From Actinomycetota bacterium (GTDB lineage Bacteria; Actinomycetota; Acidimicrobiia; Spongiisociales; UBA11373), in the NCBI GenBank assembly GCA_003486285.1, contig DNGH01000101.1:1-11050 (forward strand): a stretch of 11,050 bases of DNA, read 5' to 3'. Position numbers and translations under genes: made by a program. The notes under the pieces were generated by a model. It saw only the letters and a list, made by a program, of their open reading frames with translations. It made no database searches and was not told where the DNA came from. Shown here piece by piece: positions 1 to 6,819 of the stretch. The number at the start of each line of letters is the position of its first letter. The first letter of the stretch is position 1.

Positions 1-680
1 ACATCGATGCGCAGGATCTTGCCCAGCAATTCGAAGGGGTCCTGGCCGGACTCGTACGGATCGCCGCCCCCGCCGCCATCCCCGAGGGCGATGTAGAAGT
101 AGCCATCCGGGCCGAAGGCGATCATGCCGCCGTTGTGGTTGGAGGCGGGCTGGTCCACGTGAAGGATCTGCTGCACCGGGTTCGGATCGGCCGCAGCGGC
201 GTCGAGTGGGAAGGCGTATTCCTCGATCACGGTGTCGCCATCGTTCGCCGAGTAGTGGATGAACATCCGGGTCGGGTCGGTGGGGTGGAAGGCGAGCCCG
301 AGAAGGCCCTGCTCGCCGGCAAAGCGGGTCAGGGTGTTGATGTCGAGCACGACGGTTCTCACGTCGCCGTGCAGTGCGAACACCCTCCCCACCTGATCGG
401 CGACATACAGGCGCTCGTCACCGGGTCGGGCCGTCACGAAGGTGGCCTGTTCGAACCCTCCGGCGAAGAACTCCTCGACCAGGGCGATCTCGCTCAACGG
501 CGGAGGTGGGGGGAGAGTCGTTGTCGTGGTGCTCGTCGTCGGGGTGCTTGGGGCCAGGGTCGTCGTGGGTGCCAGCGTGGTGGTGGCCGCCACCGTGGTC
601 GGGGGGAGAGTCGTGGTGGTCTCCGCCGTCGAACCGCATGCGGCCAGCACGAGGGTGAGCATCGCTAGTCGACGACTCAT
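1..680 (-). CDS. PQQ-dependent sugar dehydrogenase lipoprotein (sGDH/YliI type), 3' part missing
   Basis: Partial gene running off the left edge; 226 residues are visible from an ATG at 678-680. Residues 1-15 form a lipoprotein signal with lipobox LAAC (Cys15). Residues 20-62 are a low-complexity Thr/Pro linker that would hold the catalytic domain off the membrane. The domain then shows hallmarks of the soluble glucose/sorbosone dehydrogenase beta-propeller: GEQGLLGLAFHP (122-133), NHNGG with the likely catalytic His182, and GDGGGGGDPYESGQDP (200-215), a cofactor/calcium-loop-like stretch. By family, such enzymes oxidise aldose sugars or aldehydes outside the cytoplasm using PQQ; the substrate cannot be read here. 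No Shine-Dalgarno is visible. A TACCCT hexamer lies 6 nt before the ATG, so a leaderless transcript is possible. The gene is 49 nt downstream of the PLP-enzyme gene on the same strand. Family call firm; substrate unknown. Confidence 0.88.
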   Translation of the reverse strand, partial: MSRRLAMLTLVLAACGSTAETTTTLPPTTVAATTTLAPTTTLAPSTPTTSTTTTTLPPPPPLSEIALVEEFFAGGFEQATFVTARPGDERLYVADQVGRVFALHGDVRTVVLDINTLTRFAGEQGLLGLAFHPTDPTRMFIHYSANDGDTVIEEYAFPLDAAAADPNPVQQILHVDQPASNHNGGMIAFGPDGYFYIALGDGGGGGDPYESGQDPFELLGKILRID

Positions 681-729
681 GGGAGAAGGGTAGGACGGGT
701 CCCGCGGCTCCCGTAACCCGGCACCCGAT

Positions 730-1992
730 CTACGCCGTTTCCAACGCCCGCGCCACGTCGGCCACCAGGTCGTCGGGATGCTCCACCCCGATGGAGAGGC
801 GCACCAATCCGGGGGTGACCCCCTTGGCGGCGTTGACCTCCTCGCCGGCCTCGCAGTGGGTCATGGTGGCGGGATGCTCGGCGAGGGAGTCGACCGAGCC
901 CAGGCTCACCGCCAGCTTGAAGAGGTGCAGGGCGTCGAGGAAGCGGTACGCCGCCTCCTTGCCGCCGACGATCTCGAAGGAGATCATGCCTCCCGCTCCC
1001 AGGCACTGCCGCTTGAAGAGGTCGTGGCGCGGATCACCCGGGGCGAGATGGCCGAGGTAGTTGACCGACTTCACCCGGGGATGGTCGCGCAGGAAGTCGG
1101 CGACGCGTTGGGCGTTGGCCGCCTGGCGCTCCATTCGCATCTGCAGGGTCGTCATGCTGCGGGTGAGCAGCCACGCGGTGAAGGGATTGGTCATGTTGCC
1201 GACGAAGGTCCGCATCGCCCGGATCGGATCGATCATGGTGTGCGCGCCCAGTGCCGCCCCGGCGATCAGGTCGCCGTGGCCCCCGATGTACTTGGTCGCC
1301 GAGTACACGACGATGTCGGCGCCGTGCTCCAGCGGATGCTGGAAGACCGGCCCGAGGAAGGTGTTGTCGACGGCCAACGGCACCTTGTGGCCGGTGGTGG
1401 AGAAGTGCGCGGCCACTGCGGCGCACATCTGCAGATCGATCAGTTCGTTGGTGGGGTTCGCCGGGGTCTCGACATAGATCATCCCCAGCCGCTTTCCGGT
1501 GGCTCCGACCAGACCGATGATCTGCTCGGCCGTGGTGCGATGATCGAAGCGCACGAACCCGATGTCGTACTGCGGCAGGACCGTCTCGATGAAGTGGTGG
1601 GTGCCGCCATATACGGGGGAGGACGCCGCCACCACATCACCGGGGCGGAGGTGGGCGAACAGCGTGGTGGTGATCGCCGCCATGCCCGAGGAGAAGAGTG
1701 CCGCGGTGTCGGCGCGATCCCAGAGCGCCAGGCGATCCTCGGCGATCTCCAGGCTTGGGTTGTTGAGCCGGGAGTAGATCAGGTCGGGTTGCTCGTCGGG
1801 CTTGGCTTCGTCCAGGCCGTAGGCGATCTCGAAGCAGCGGGCGCCGGCGCGTGCCGAGGGGAAGACGAAGGTGGAGGTCTGGAAGATCGGCGGTGCGGCG
1901 GCGCCCTCGGACCACTCCGGCCTGAAGCCGTAGGTCATCATCAGGCTCTCGGGGTGCAGCGTCTGCGGATCGATGTCACTCCACTTGGCCAT
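730..1992 (-). CDS. Cystathionine gamma-synthase / methionine gamma-lyase family PLP enzyme
   Basis: A complete 420-residue fold-type I PLP enzyme of Cys/Met metabolism. Visible signatures are YSRLNNP (73-79, phosphate-binding Tyr/Arg of the neighbouring subunit), SSGMAAI (101-107), VYGGTHHF (127-134), ETPANPTN (175-182), VDNTFLGP (208-215), the Schiff-base lysine in SATKYIGGHGD (Lys234), and a C-terminal SLAEHPATMTH and VRLSIGVE. The family performs gamma-replacement or gamma/beta-elimination on homoserine esters, cystathionine or methionine. The Cys typical of methionine gamma-lyase after YG (YGCT in Pseudomonas putida, from memory) is Gly130 here, so a true methioninase is not assured. The ATG is supported by a strong GGGAGGT ribosome site (1998-2004), 5 nt upstream. 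A possible -10, TATCCT (2042-2047, minus), lies just outside the heptamer array. Family certain; reaction direction open. Confidence 0.9.
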   Translation of the reverse strand: MAKWSDIDPQTLHPESLMMTYGFRPEWSEGAAAPPIFQTSTFVFPSARAGARCFEIAYGLDEAKPDEQPDLIYSRLNNPSLEIAEDRLALWDRADTAALFSSGMAAITTTLFAHLRPGDVVAASSPVYGGTHHFIETVLPQYDIGFVRFDHRTTAEQIIGLVGATGKRLGMIYVETPANPTNELIDLQMCAAVAAHFSTTGHKVPLAVDNTFLGPVFQHPLEHGADIVVYSATKYIGGHGDLIAGAALGAHTMIDPIRAMRTFVGNMTNPFTAWLLTRSMTTLQMRMERQAANAQRVADFLRDHPRVKSVNYLGHLAPGDPRHDLFKRQCLGAGGMISFEIVGGKEAAYRFLDALHLFKLAVSLGSVDSLAEHPATMTHCEAGEEVNAAKGVTPGLVRLSIGVEHPDDLVADVARALETA

Positions 1993-1997
1993 GGGGT

Positions 1998-2004
1998 ACC
2001 TCCC
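1998..2004 (-). promoter_or_regulatory. Ribosome binding site of the PLP-enzyme gene
   Basis: GGGAGGT on the minus strand, 5 nt before the ATG at 1990-1992. It fixes the start codon and suggests efficient independent translation. Confidence 0.75.
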
Positions 2005-2052
2005 GGCCGGCGGTGGCGCGACTGCTGCCGATTCGATGGAAAGGATAGTTGG

Positions 2053-2157
2053 CCGTGAGCCGTGAGTTCAGAGTTCAGAGTTCAGAGTTCCTGATTCTGA
2101 CTCCTGACTCTGAACTCTCAACTCTCGACCCTCAACTCTCAACTCTCAACTCACGGC
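2053..2157. repeat. Heptamer array A: 15 units of 7 bp in unbroken phase
   Basis: The 105 bp divide without remainder into 15 seven-base units. It begins with two CCGTGAG units and three TTCAGAG units, passes through degenerate units (TTCCTGA, TTCTGAC, TCCTGAC), then continues as TCTGAAC, TCTCAAC-type units and a final TCACGGC. The second half is roughly the reverse complement of the first. Arms 2059-2089 and 2127-2157 pair over about 31 positions with a few mismatches (TTC against TTG units) and are capped by GCCGTGAG/CTCACGGC, so a long imperfect hairpin can form. The array contains the last eight codons and the TGA of the D-amino-acid dehydrogenase gene (2132-2158) and ends just upstream of a possible promoter for the PLP-enzyme gene. 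It may act as a terminator or be a repeat family of unknown role. Confidence 0.85.
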
Positions 2158-3274
2158 TTCCGCTCAGCCTCTCCACGCCGACACTCGCTGCGGTGATGCC
2201 CCGCGCCTCCAGATCGGTCGGGGGGGCGCCGTGCAGGATCATCGCTGCGGCGAACCGGCTCATGGCGGGCGAGGTCTTGATCCCAAAGCCACCCTGGCCG
2301 GCCAGCCAGTAGAAGCCGGGGAGTTCGGGGTCCCAGCCGTTCGCCGGGCGGTGGTCGGGCACGAAGGAGCGCAGCCCCGCCCACGCCCGGACCACGGACC
2401 GGATCTGCAGCGTCGTGACCGACTCGACGCGCTCGATGCCGCGGGCGACGTCGATCTCATCGTGTCTGATGTCCTGTGGCTCCACCGGGGTCTCGTCGCA
2501 GGGTGACGCCAGCACGTGGACCCCCTCGGGGCGGAAGTAGAACTGCTCGTCGACGTCGATCACCATCGGCCAGGGATGTGGCCCCGGTCCGATGGGTGGG
2601 GTGAAGGTGAAGGCGGTTCGCCGCTTCGGCACCAGGCCGAGGGGGCGAGCCCCGGCGAGGGCGCCGACGCGGTCGCACCAGGCCCCGGCGGCATTCACCA
2701 CGACATCGAAGTGGTCGGTGCCCGCCGCGGTGATGACCGTCCAGCGGTTCCCGGCGCGGGTGAGCCCGGTGACACCGGCGGAGGTGAGGATGCGCCCCCC
2801 GCGCTGGCGGGTGCCGCGCAGGAACGCGGTGTGCAGGGCATGGACGTCGAGGTCGGCGGCATGCGGTTCGATGATCCCCCCGGCGATCACCTCCGCATCC
2901 AGCACCGGGCACAGGTCGAGGGCCTCGCCGGCCGCCGCGGCACGCACCGTGGGCACCATCTCCCGGTAATCCGCGAGCGACCGCTCGAGCGCCGCGCCCT
3001 GATCGTGGGTGGCGATGAACATCACCGGACGGGCCCGGACCAGGGGCTGATCGGAGAATCCCTCCGGCGGCTGCTCGAGGAAGGCGCGGCTCGTCATGGC
3101 GAACCGGCGCACCACCGGGTCCCCGTAGCACTCGGTGAACAGCGCCGCCGAGCGTCCGGTGGAGTGGTACCCGCAGGTCGTCTCCTGCTCGAACAGAGTG
3201 ACCTCGGCCCCCATCCCCAACTCGTAGGCGACGCCGCCCCCCGCGATCCCGCCCCCGATGACCGCAACCCGCAT
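2132..3274 (-). CDS. DauA-like FAD-dependent D-amino-acid dehydrogenase/oxidase
   Basis: 380 residues, DAO superfamily. The N-terminal Rossmann motif VAVIGGGIAGGGVAYEL (3-19) binds FAD; GYHSTGRSAALFTECYG (35-51) is the flavin/substrate loop; further family blocks are VNAAGAWCD (193-201), PLGLVPKRR (211-219), FYFRPEG (245-251), WAGLRSF (298-304) and AGQGGFGIKTS (325-335). The whole chain aligns by eye with Pseudomonas D-arginine dehydrogenase DauA as I recall it. Arg219, Tyr246, Arg302 and Gly329, which should hold the amino-acid carboxylate/amine, are kept, but the positions of DauA His48 and Glu87 are Leu45 and Val84, so a neutral rather than cationic substrate is likely. The ATG (3272-3274) overlaps the TGA of the molybdopterin-subunit gene by one base, with GAGGGG as ribosome site: translational coupling. 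The last eight residues come from heptamer array A. Longer in-frame upstream sequence belongs to the other gene's shadow. Confidence 0.88.
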   Translation of the reverse strand: MRVAVIGGGIAGGGVAYELGMGAEVTLFEQETTCGYHSTGRSAALFTECYGDPVVRRFAMTSRAFLEQPPEGFSDQPLVRARPVMFIATHDQGAALERSLADYREMVPTVRAAAAGEALDLCPVLDAEVIAGGIIEPHAADLDVHALHTAFLRGTRQRGGRILTSAGVTGLTRAGNRWTVITAAGTDHFDVVVNAAGAWCDRVGALAGARPLGLVPKRRTAFTFTPPIGPGPHPWPMVIDVDEQFYFRPEGVHVLASPCDETPVEPQDIRHDEIDVARGIERVESVTTLQIRSVVRAWAGLRSFVPDHRPANGWDPELPGFYWLAGQGGFGIKTSPAMSRFAAAMILHGAPPTDLEARGITAASVGVERLSGSRELRVES

Positions 3275-5547
3275 CACGACCCCTCGGGTCTCCTGTCTGG
3301 CTGGTGACTGGTGGCTGGTGGCTGGTGACTTCCGAGTGCAATGTCCTGCGGCCGCACCGGCACGCGATTCAACTCGCGCCCCGTGGCGTTGCGCATGGCG
3401 GCAACCACTGCCGCCGTCGACGAGATGGTCGGAGGTTCGCCCACACCCTTGGCGCCAAAAGGACCCCAATGGTCGGGCTCCTCGATGAGGATCGCCTCGA
3501 CCTCGGGGGCATCGAGGAACGTCGGGAGCAGGTAGTCGGTGAACGAGGCGTTCTTCATCACACCCTGGTCGAGGACGATCTCCTCCATCACCGCCAGGCC
3601 CACCCCCTGCATGATCCCGCCCTCGATCTGTCCCACCACCGCGAGCGGGTTCAGCGCCCGACCGACGTCCTGGGCGGTGTCGATGCGCACTACACGCACC
3701 ACTCCCAGTTCGGCATCGACGTCGACCACTGCCCGATGTGCCGCCACCACGAACCCGGCATGGATGTCGCCCTGGCCGGTGGCGTTGGGAGGGGAGGTGA
3801 GCGGATGCCGGAAACGCTCCAGGTGGGCGATGGGTCCGGAGGCGAGCAGTTCCTCCAGTGACGCCACCAGGCGGTCGCCCCGCCACACCCCGGAGTCGTC
3901 GAGGCGGTCGCCACCGACGCGGCGCAACGCCTCGTCGCGTACCGCGGTGGCGGCGCGCAGGGCCGCCCCGCCGGTCATCTGGGTCTGGCGCGACGCCGAG
4001 GTGGATCCGGCCGACCCGATCTCGGAGGTGTCGGCGAACACGACGGTGACGCGGTCCAGGCCGCTGGCGCTGCGTCCGATCTGTTCGACCACCGTGACCA
4101 TTCCCTGGCCGTTCTCGCAGGCGGCGGTGTGCAACTCCAGGCCGGCGGTGGTGAGCACGCCGCGCACCTCGGAGAAGTCGTCGAACCCCTCGGAAAAGGC
4201 GAGGTTCTTGATCCCGACGGCGAACCCGATGCCGCGTCGCACCGCGGGGCGCGGGGTGGTGAGGCCGGTGCCACCTGGAAGACGCCGGGGATCGGTGGAC
4301 TCGTCGGGCTCGGGAAGTGGCATTGCCGCCACCGACTCGATCACGGTGCGCGTCGGGAGGCTTCCCACGATCGGCTGGCCGGTGGTGGGGAGCCGGTCTC
4401 CGGTGCCGAGGGCGTTCTTGAGACGCAGCGCGACGGGATCCAGTCCCAGGGCGGCGGCGAGCCGATCCATCTGTGCCTCGTAGGCGAAACACGGCTGCGG
4501 GGCGCCGAAGCCGCGCATCGCACCGGCAGTGGGATTGTTGGTGCGCGCCGCGACCCCGTGGATCGCGACGGATCGCACCCGGTAGGGGCCGGTGGCGAAG
4601 TAGCAGGCGTTGGCCAGGACCGCACCGCTCGTCGAGGTGTAAGCCCCGCCGTCGAAGAGCAGGTCGGCCTCGATGCGGATCAGGTTGCCGTCGCGGTCGG
4701 CCTCATGGCGATAGCGCATCCGCGCCGGGTGTCGGTGCACGTGCCCGACGAACGACTCGCTGCGGTCGTACACCATCTTCACCGGGCGCCCGGTGCGCAG
4801 GGCGAGCATGCAGAGATGGATCTGCAGGCTGATGTCCTCGCGGGAGCCAAAGGCACCGCCGACGCCGGCGTTGTGGAGCCGAACCTGGTCCGGGGCCAAC
4901 GCCAATGCCTCGAACACCTGGGCATGATCCGCGTGCAGCCACTGGGTCGAGATATGAAGGTCGACGCCACCGATCCCATCCGGTATCGCCAGCCCCGACT
5001 CGGTGCCGAGGGGCGCCTGGTCCTGCATCGCCACCTCGTACTCGCCCTCGACCACCACCTCGCCGCGAGCCCCGGGGTCGCCGTTGACGATGTCGATCAC
5101 GCGGAAGGTGCTCCCGGTGCGCGCCGCGATCGCAGGATCGACCAGCGGTTCGAGCGGTTCGTAGGCGACGAGCAGCGCCGCCGCCGCCCGCCGCGCCGTC
5201 TCGCGGTCTTCGGCGGCGACCACGGCGACCGGCTGGCCCCAGAAGTGGACCTCGCCGGTGGCGAACACCGGCTGATCGCGCACCGCCAGACCGAACCGCC
5301 CGCTGCCGGTCACATCCTCCTGGGTCAGCACCGTGCGTACCCCGACCATCGCCAACGCCGGGGCCGCGTCGATGGACACGATCCGGGCCCGGGCATGGGG
5401 GCTGCGCACCGTCGCCCCCCACAGCATCCCCTCGGCCTCGAGGTCGGAGGAGTAGGCGAACTCGCCCTTGAGCTTGGGGATCCCGTCGGGGCGAGGAATC
5501 GATGCCCCGACGCCGCGCGTCTTTGCGGTGCGGATCGTCGTGGTCAC
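3274..5547 (-). CDS. Xanthine-dehydrogenase-family molybdopterin-binding large subunit
   Basis: 757 residues from a GTG (5545-5547). This is the catalytic subunit, carrying Mo-pyranopterin and hydroxylating a purine- or aldehyde-like substrate. Motifs in order: IPRPDGIPKLKGEFAYSSDL (18-37), the a/b hammerhead start; FWGQPVAVV (102-110); GVGGAFGSRED (228-238); NPTAGAMRGFGAPQ (338-351), the Mo-site Arg345 loop; GQGDIHAGFV (591-600); and GPFGAKGVGEPP (695-706), with catalytic-base Glu704. The CoxL loop AYRCSFR is absent, so this is not form I CO dehydrogenase. The GTG overlaps the TGA of the 2Fe-2S gene (GTGA) and has GGAG 5 nt upstream. Family homology seems to end near residue 737; residues about 740-750 (SHQPPATSHQP) are encoded by heptamer array B. 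The TGA is shared with the downstream ATG (TGATG). Substrate not proven; purine is favoured by the nearby 8-oxoguanine deaminase homologue. Confidence 0.92.
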   Translation of the reverse strand: MTTTIRTAKTRGVGASIPRPDGIPKLKGEFAYSSDLEAEGMLWGATVRSPHARARIVSIDAAPALAMVGVRTVLTQEDVTGSGRFGLAVRDQPVFATGEVHFWGQPVAVVAAEDRETARRAAAALLVAYEPLEPLVDPAIAARTGSTFRVIDIVNGDPGARGEVVVEGEYEVAMQDQAPLGTESGLAIPDGIGGVDLHISTQWLHADHAQVFEALALAPDQVRLHNAGVGGAFGSREDISLQIHLCMLALRTGRPVKMVYDRSESFVGHVHRHPARMRYRHEADRDGNLIRIEADLLFDGGAYTSTSGAVLANACYFATGPYRVRSVAIHGVAARTNNPTAGAMRGFGAPQPCFAYEAQMDRLAAALGLDPVALRLKNALGTGDRLPTTGQPIVGSLPTRTVIESVAAMPLPEPDESTDPRRLPGGTGLTTPRPAVRRGIGFAVGIKNLAFSEGFDDFSEVRGVLTTAGLELHTAACENGQGMVTVVEQIGRSASGLDRVTVVFADTSEIGSAGSTSASRQTQMTGGAALRAATAVRDEALRRVGGDRLDDSGVWRGDRLVASLEELLASGPIAHLERFRHPLTSPPNATGQGDIHAGFVVAAHRAVVDVDAELGVVRVVRIDTAQDVGRALNPLAVVGQIEGGIMQGVGLAVMEEIVLDQGVMKNASFTDYLLPTFLDAPEVEAILIEEPDHWGPFGAKGVGEPPTISSTAAVVAAMRNATGRELNRVPVRPQDIALGSHQPPATSHQPDRRPEGS
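3293..3330. repeat. Heptamer array B: GCTGGTG/ACTGGTG units inside a coding end
   Basis: Four seven-base units (GCTGGTG, ACTGGTG, then GCTGGTG twice) lie at 3300-3327, with degraded flanks CTGTCTG and ACT. The sequence differs from arrays A and C but has the same 7-nt period and the same position at a gene's 3' end. On the minus strand the units carry no stop codon, so they are translated with a seven-residue period as SHQPPAT then SHQP near the C terminus of the molybdopterin subunit. Confidence 0.8.
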
Positions 5548-6002
5548 GGCGTCTCCGCGGCTAGCGCGGCCAGGGCGCGCACGATCGACCCGTATCCGGT
5601 GCAGCGGCAGATGTTGCCGGCAAGGGCTTCGCGGATCTCGTCCTCGGTGGGGTCCGGCTTGGTGGCGAACAGATGCCTTGCCGCCACGACGATGCCGGGG
5701 GTGCAGAACCCGCACTGCACCCCGCCGGCGTCGAGCAGGGCCTCCTGGACCGCATCGATCGCGTCGGCGGAGGCGACGCCCTCGACGGTGCGGACTTCGG
5801 TGCCGTCGGCGTCGGCGGCAAGCACCAGGCAGGAGCAGACCAACTCGCCATCCATGATCACGGTGCACGATCCGCATTCGCCCTGCTCGCAGGCGTTCTT
5901 GGCCCCGGGCAGGCCGAGCTGTTCCCGCAGGACGGTGAGCAGGCTCTCGGCTCCGGTCGGATCCGCGGTCCGGGCGACTCCGTTGACGGAGAGGCGGATC
6001 AC
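5544..6002 (-). CDS. Xanthine-dehydrogenase-type 2Fe-2S small subunit
   Basis: 152 residues from GTG (6000-6002), the usual size of the family. The N-terminal plant-ferredoxin domain binds the first cluster through Cys38, Cys43, Cys46 and Cys58 (NACEQGECGSC, then VCSC). The C-terminal helical domain binds the second through QCGFC (Cys97, Cys100) and NICRCTGY (Cys132, Cys134). It passes electrons from the molybdenum centre to FAD in the medium subunit. A strong GGAGAGGG ribosome site (6010-6017) lies 7 nt before the GTG, which overlaps the stop of the FAD-subunit gene as GTGA; its own stop overlaps the next GTG the same way. All cluster ligands are present, so the chain looks functional. Confidence 0.95.
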   Translation of the reverse strand: MIRLSVNGVARTADPTGAESLLTVLREQLGLPGAKNACEQGECGSCTVIMDGELVCSCLVLAADADGTEVRTVEGVASADAIDAVQEALLDAGGVQCGFCTPGIVVAARHLFATKPDPTEDEIREALAGNICRCTGYGSIVRALAALAAETP

Positions 6003-6799
6003 GGCAACACCCTCTCCAGGAGACGGCGGGCGATCACCCCGGAGGCGTGCCGCCGATACTCGGCGGTGGAGCGGTGATCGGTGATGGGACGCACCTCCGC
6101 GGCGACGAGTCGGGCGAACTCGGCCCGGGCCGCCTCGGAGGGACGCGTCTCCGCCGAGATCATCTCCTCGGCCTGCCGCGCCCGGATCGGGGTGGGACCC
6201 ACCGAGCCCAGAGCGACCCGGGTGGTGCCGTCCTCGTCGCGGATCACGCAGCACGAGGTGATGGCGATGACCATCGCGTTCCGCACTCCCACCTTGGCAA
6301 AGGCCTGGCGCGCCGGAAGGTGCTCGGGGAGGCGGACTCCTACGATCAACTCGTCGGGCCGCCGGGCATTGCGCTTGGGTCCGGTGATGAACTGGTCCCA
6401 GGGCAGCACCCGCTCCCCGGTGCGGGAGCGCAGCACGATCTCGGCATCGGCGGCGGCGAGGAACGGGAGCGTGTCACCGGCGGGGCTGGACGTCCCCAGG
6501 TTGCCCCCGATGGTGCCGGCGCTGCGGATCTGCGGCGAGCCCACGGTACGGGCAGCCTCGGCGAGGGCCTTGATCGGGCCAATCTCGAGCCGGCGGTGGG
6601 TGACCGCAGCGCCGATGAAGCGACCCACCCACTCCCGCAACTCGGGGATCCGCCGTATCGCGATGACGCGCGCCGGACGAAGACCCTGGAGGTTGACCTG
6701 CACCATGAGGTCCGTGCCGCCGGCGAGCACGGTCGCCTCGGGATCGGCGGCGATGGCGGCCAAGGCCTCGTCGAGATCGCGGGGGAGGAGCGTCTCCAT
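5999..6799 (-). CDS. Xanthine-dehydrogenase/CODH-type FAD-binding medium subunit
   Basis: 266 residues, a normal length for the CoxM/FAD_binding_5 family. FAD-binding motifs are AGGTDLM (26-32) and TIGGNLGTSSPAGD (96-109). The C-terminal part (about 160-266) fits the CO-dehydrogenase flavoprotein C-terminal domain, with FAKVGVRNAMVIAI (166-179). It accepts electrons from the 2Fe-2S subunit and hands them to NAD+ or another acceptor. It is first in a medium-small-large gene order. The ATG (6797-6799) is the only sensible start, because an in-frame TAG lies just upstream, but no good Shine-Dalgarno is visible. The gene begins only 20 nt after the znuB stop, with no convincing terminator or promoter in between, so it may be transcribed together with the zinc permease genes. 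Confidence 0.93.
   Translation of the reverse strand: METLLPRDLDEALAAIAADPEATVLAGGTDLMVQVNLQGLRPARVIAIRRIPELREWVGRFIGAAVTHRRLEIGPIKALAEAARTVGSPQIRSAGTIGGNLGTSSPAGDTLPFLAAADAEIVLRSRTGERVLPWDQFITGPKRNARRPDELIVGVRLPEHLPARQAFAKVGVRNAMVIAITSCCVIRDEDGTTRVALGSVGPTPIRARQAEEMISAETRPSEAARAEFARLVAAEVRPITDHRSTAEYRRHASGVIARRLLERVLP
6010..6017 (-). promoter_or_regulatory. Ribosome binding site of the 2Fe-2S subunit gene
   Basis: GGAGAGGG on the minus strand, 7 nt before the GTG at 6000-6002, inside the end of the FAD-subunit gene. It decides for this GTG rather than any start further upstream. Confidence 0.7.
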
Positions 6800-6819
6800 G
6801 GACGGTGAAGCCTATTGCC

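Noticed and set aside
694..711. GC-rich near-palindrome (CGGG, CCGCGG, CCCG) between the PLP-enzyme and sugar-dehydrogenase genes
   Set aside because: The arms are interrupted by mismatches, there is no T-tract, and such patterns are common by chance at this GC content.
778..2058. A 426-codon plus-strand open frame opposite the PLP enzyme
   Set aside because: The minus strand encodes a complete enzyme with an intact active site; the plus translation is rich in Gly, Arg, His and Val with no motif.
2053..2157. CRISPR array or minisatellite with spacers
   Set aside because: Units are 7 bp with no spacers and no cas genes nearby.
4129..6084. A 651-codon open frame on the plus strand, opposite the hydroxylase genes
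   Set aside because: It is a shadow of the minus-strand genes caused by high GC; its translation shows no domain and crosses several well-supported gene boundaries.
3274..6799. Form I aerobic CO dehydrogenase (medium-small-large order as in coxMSL)
   Set aside because: The large subunit has GAMRGFGAPQ at the active-site loop and no AYRCSFR motif.
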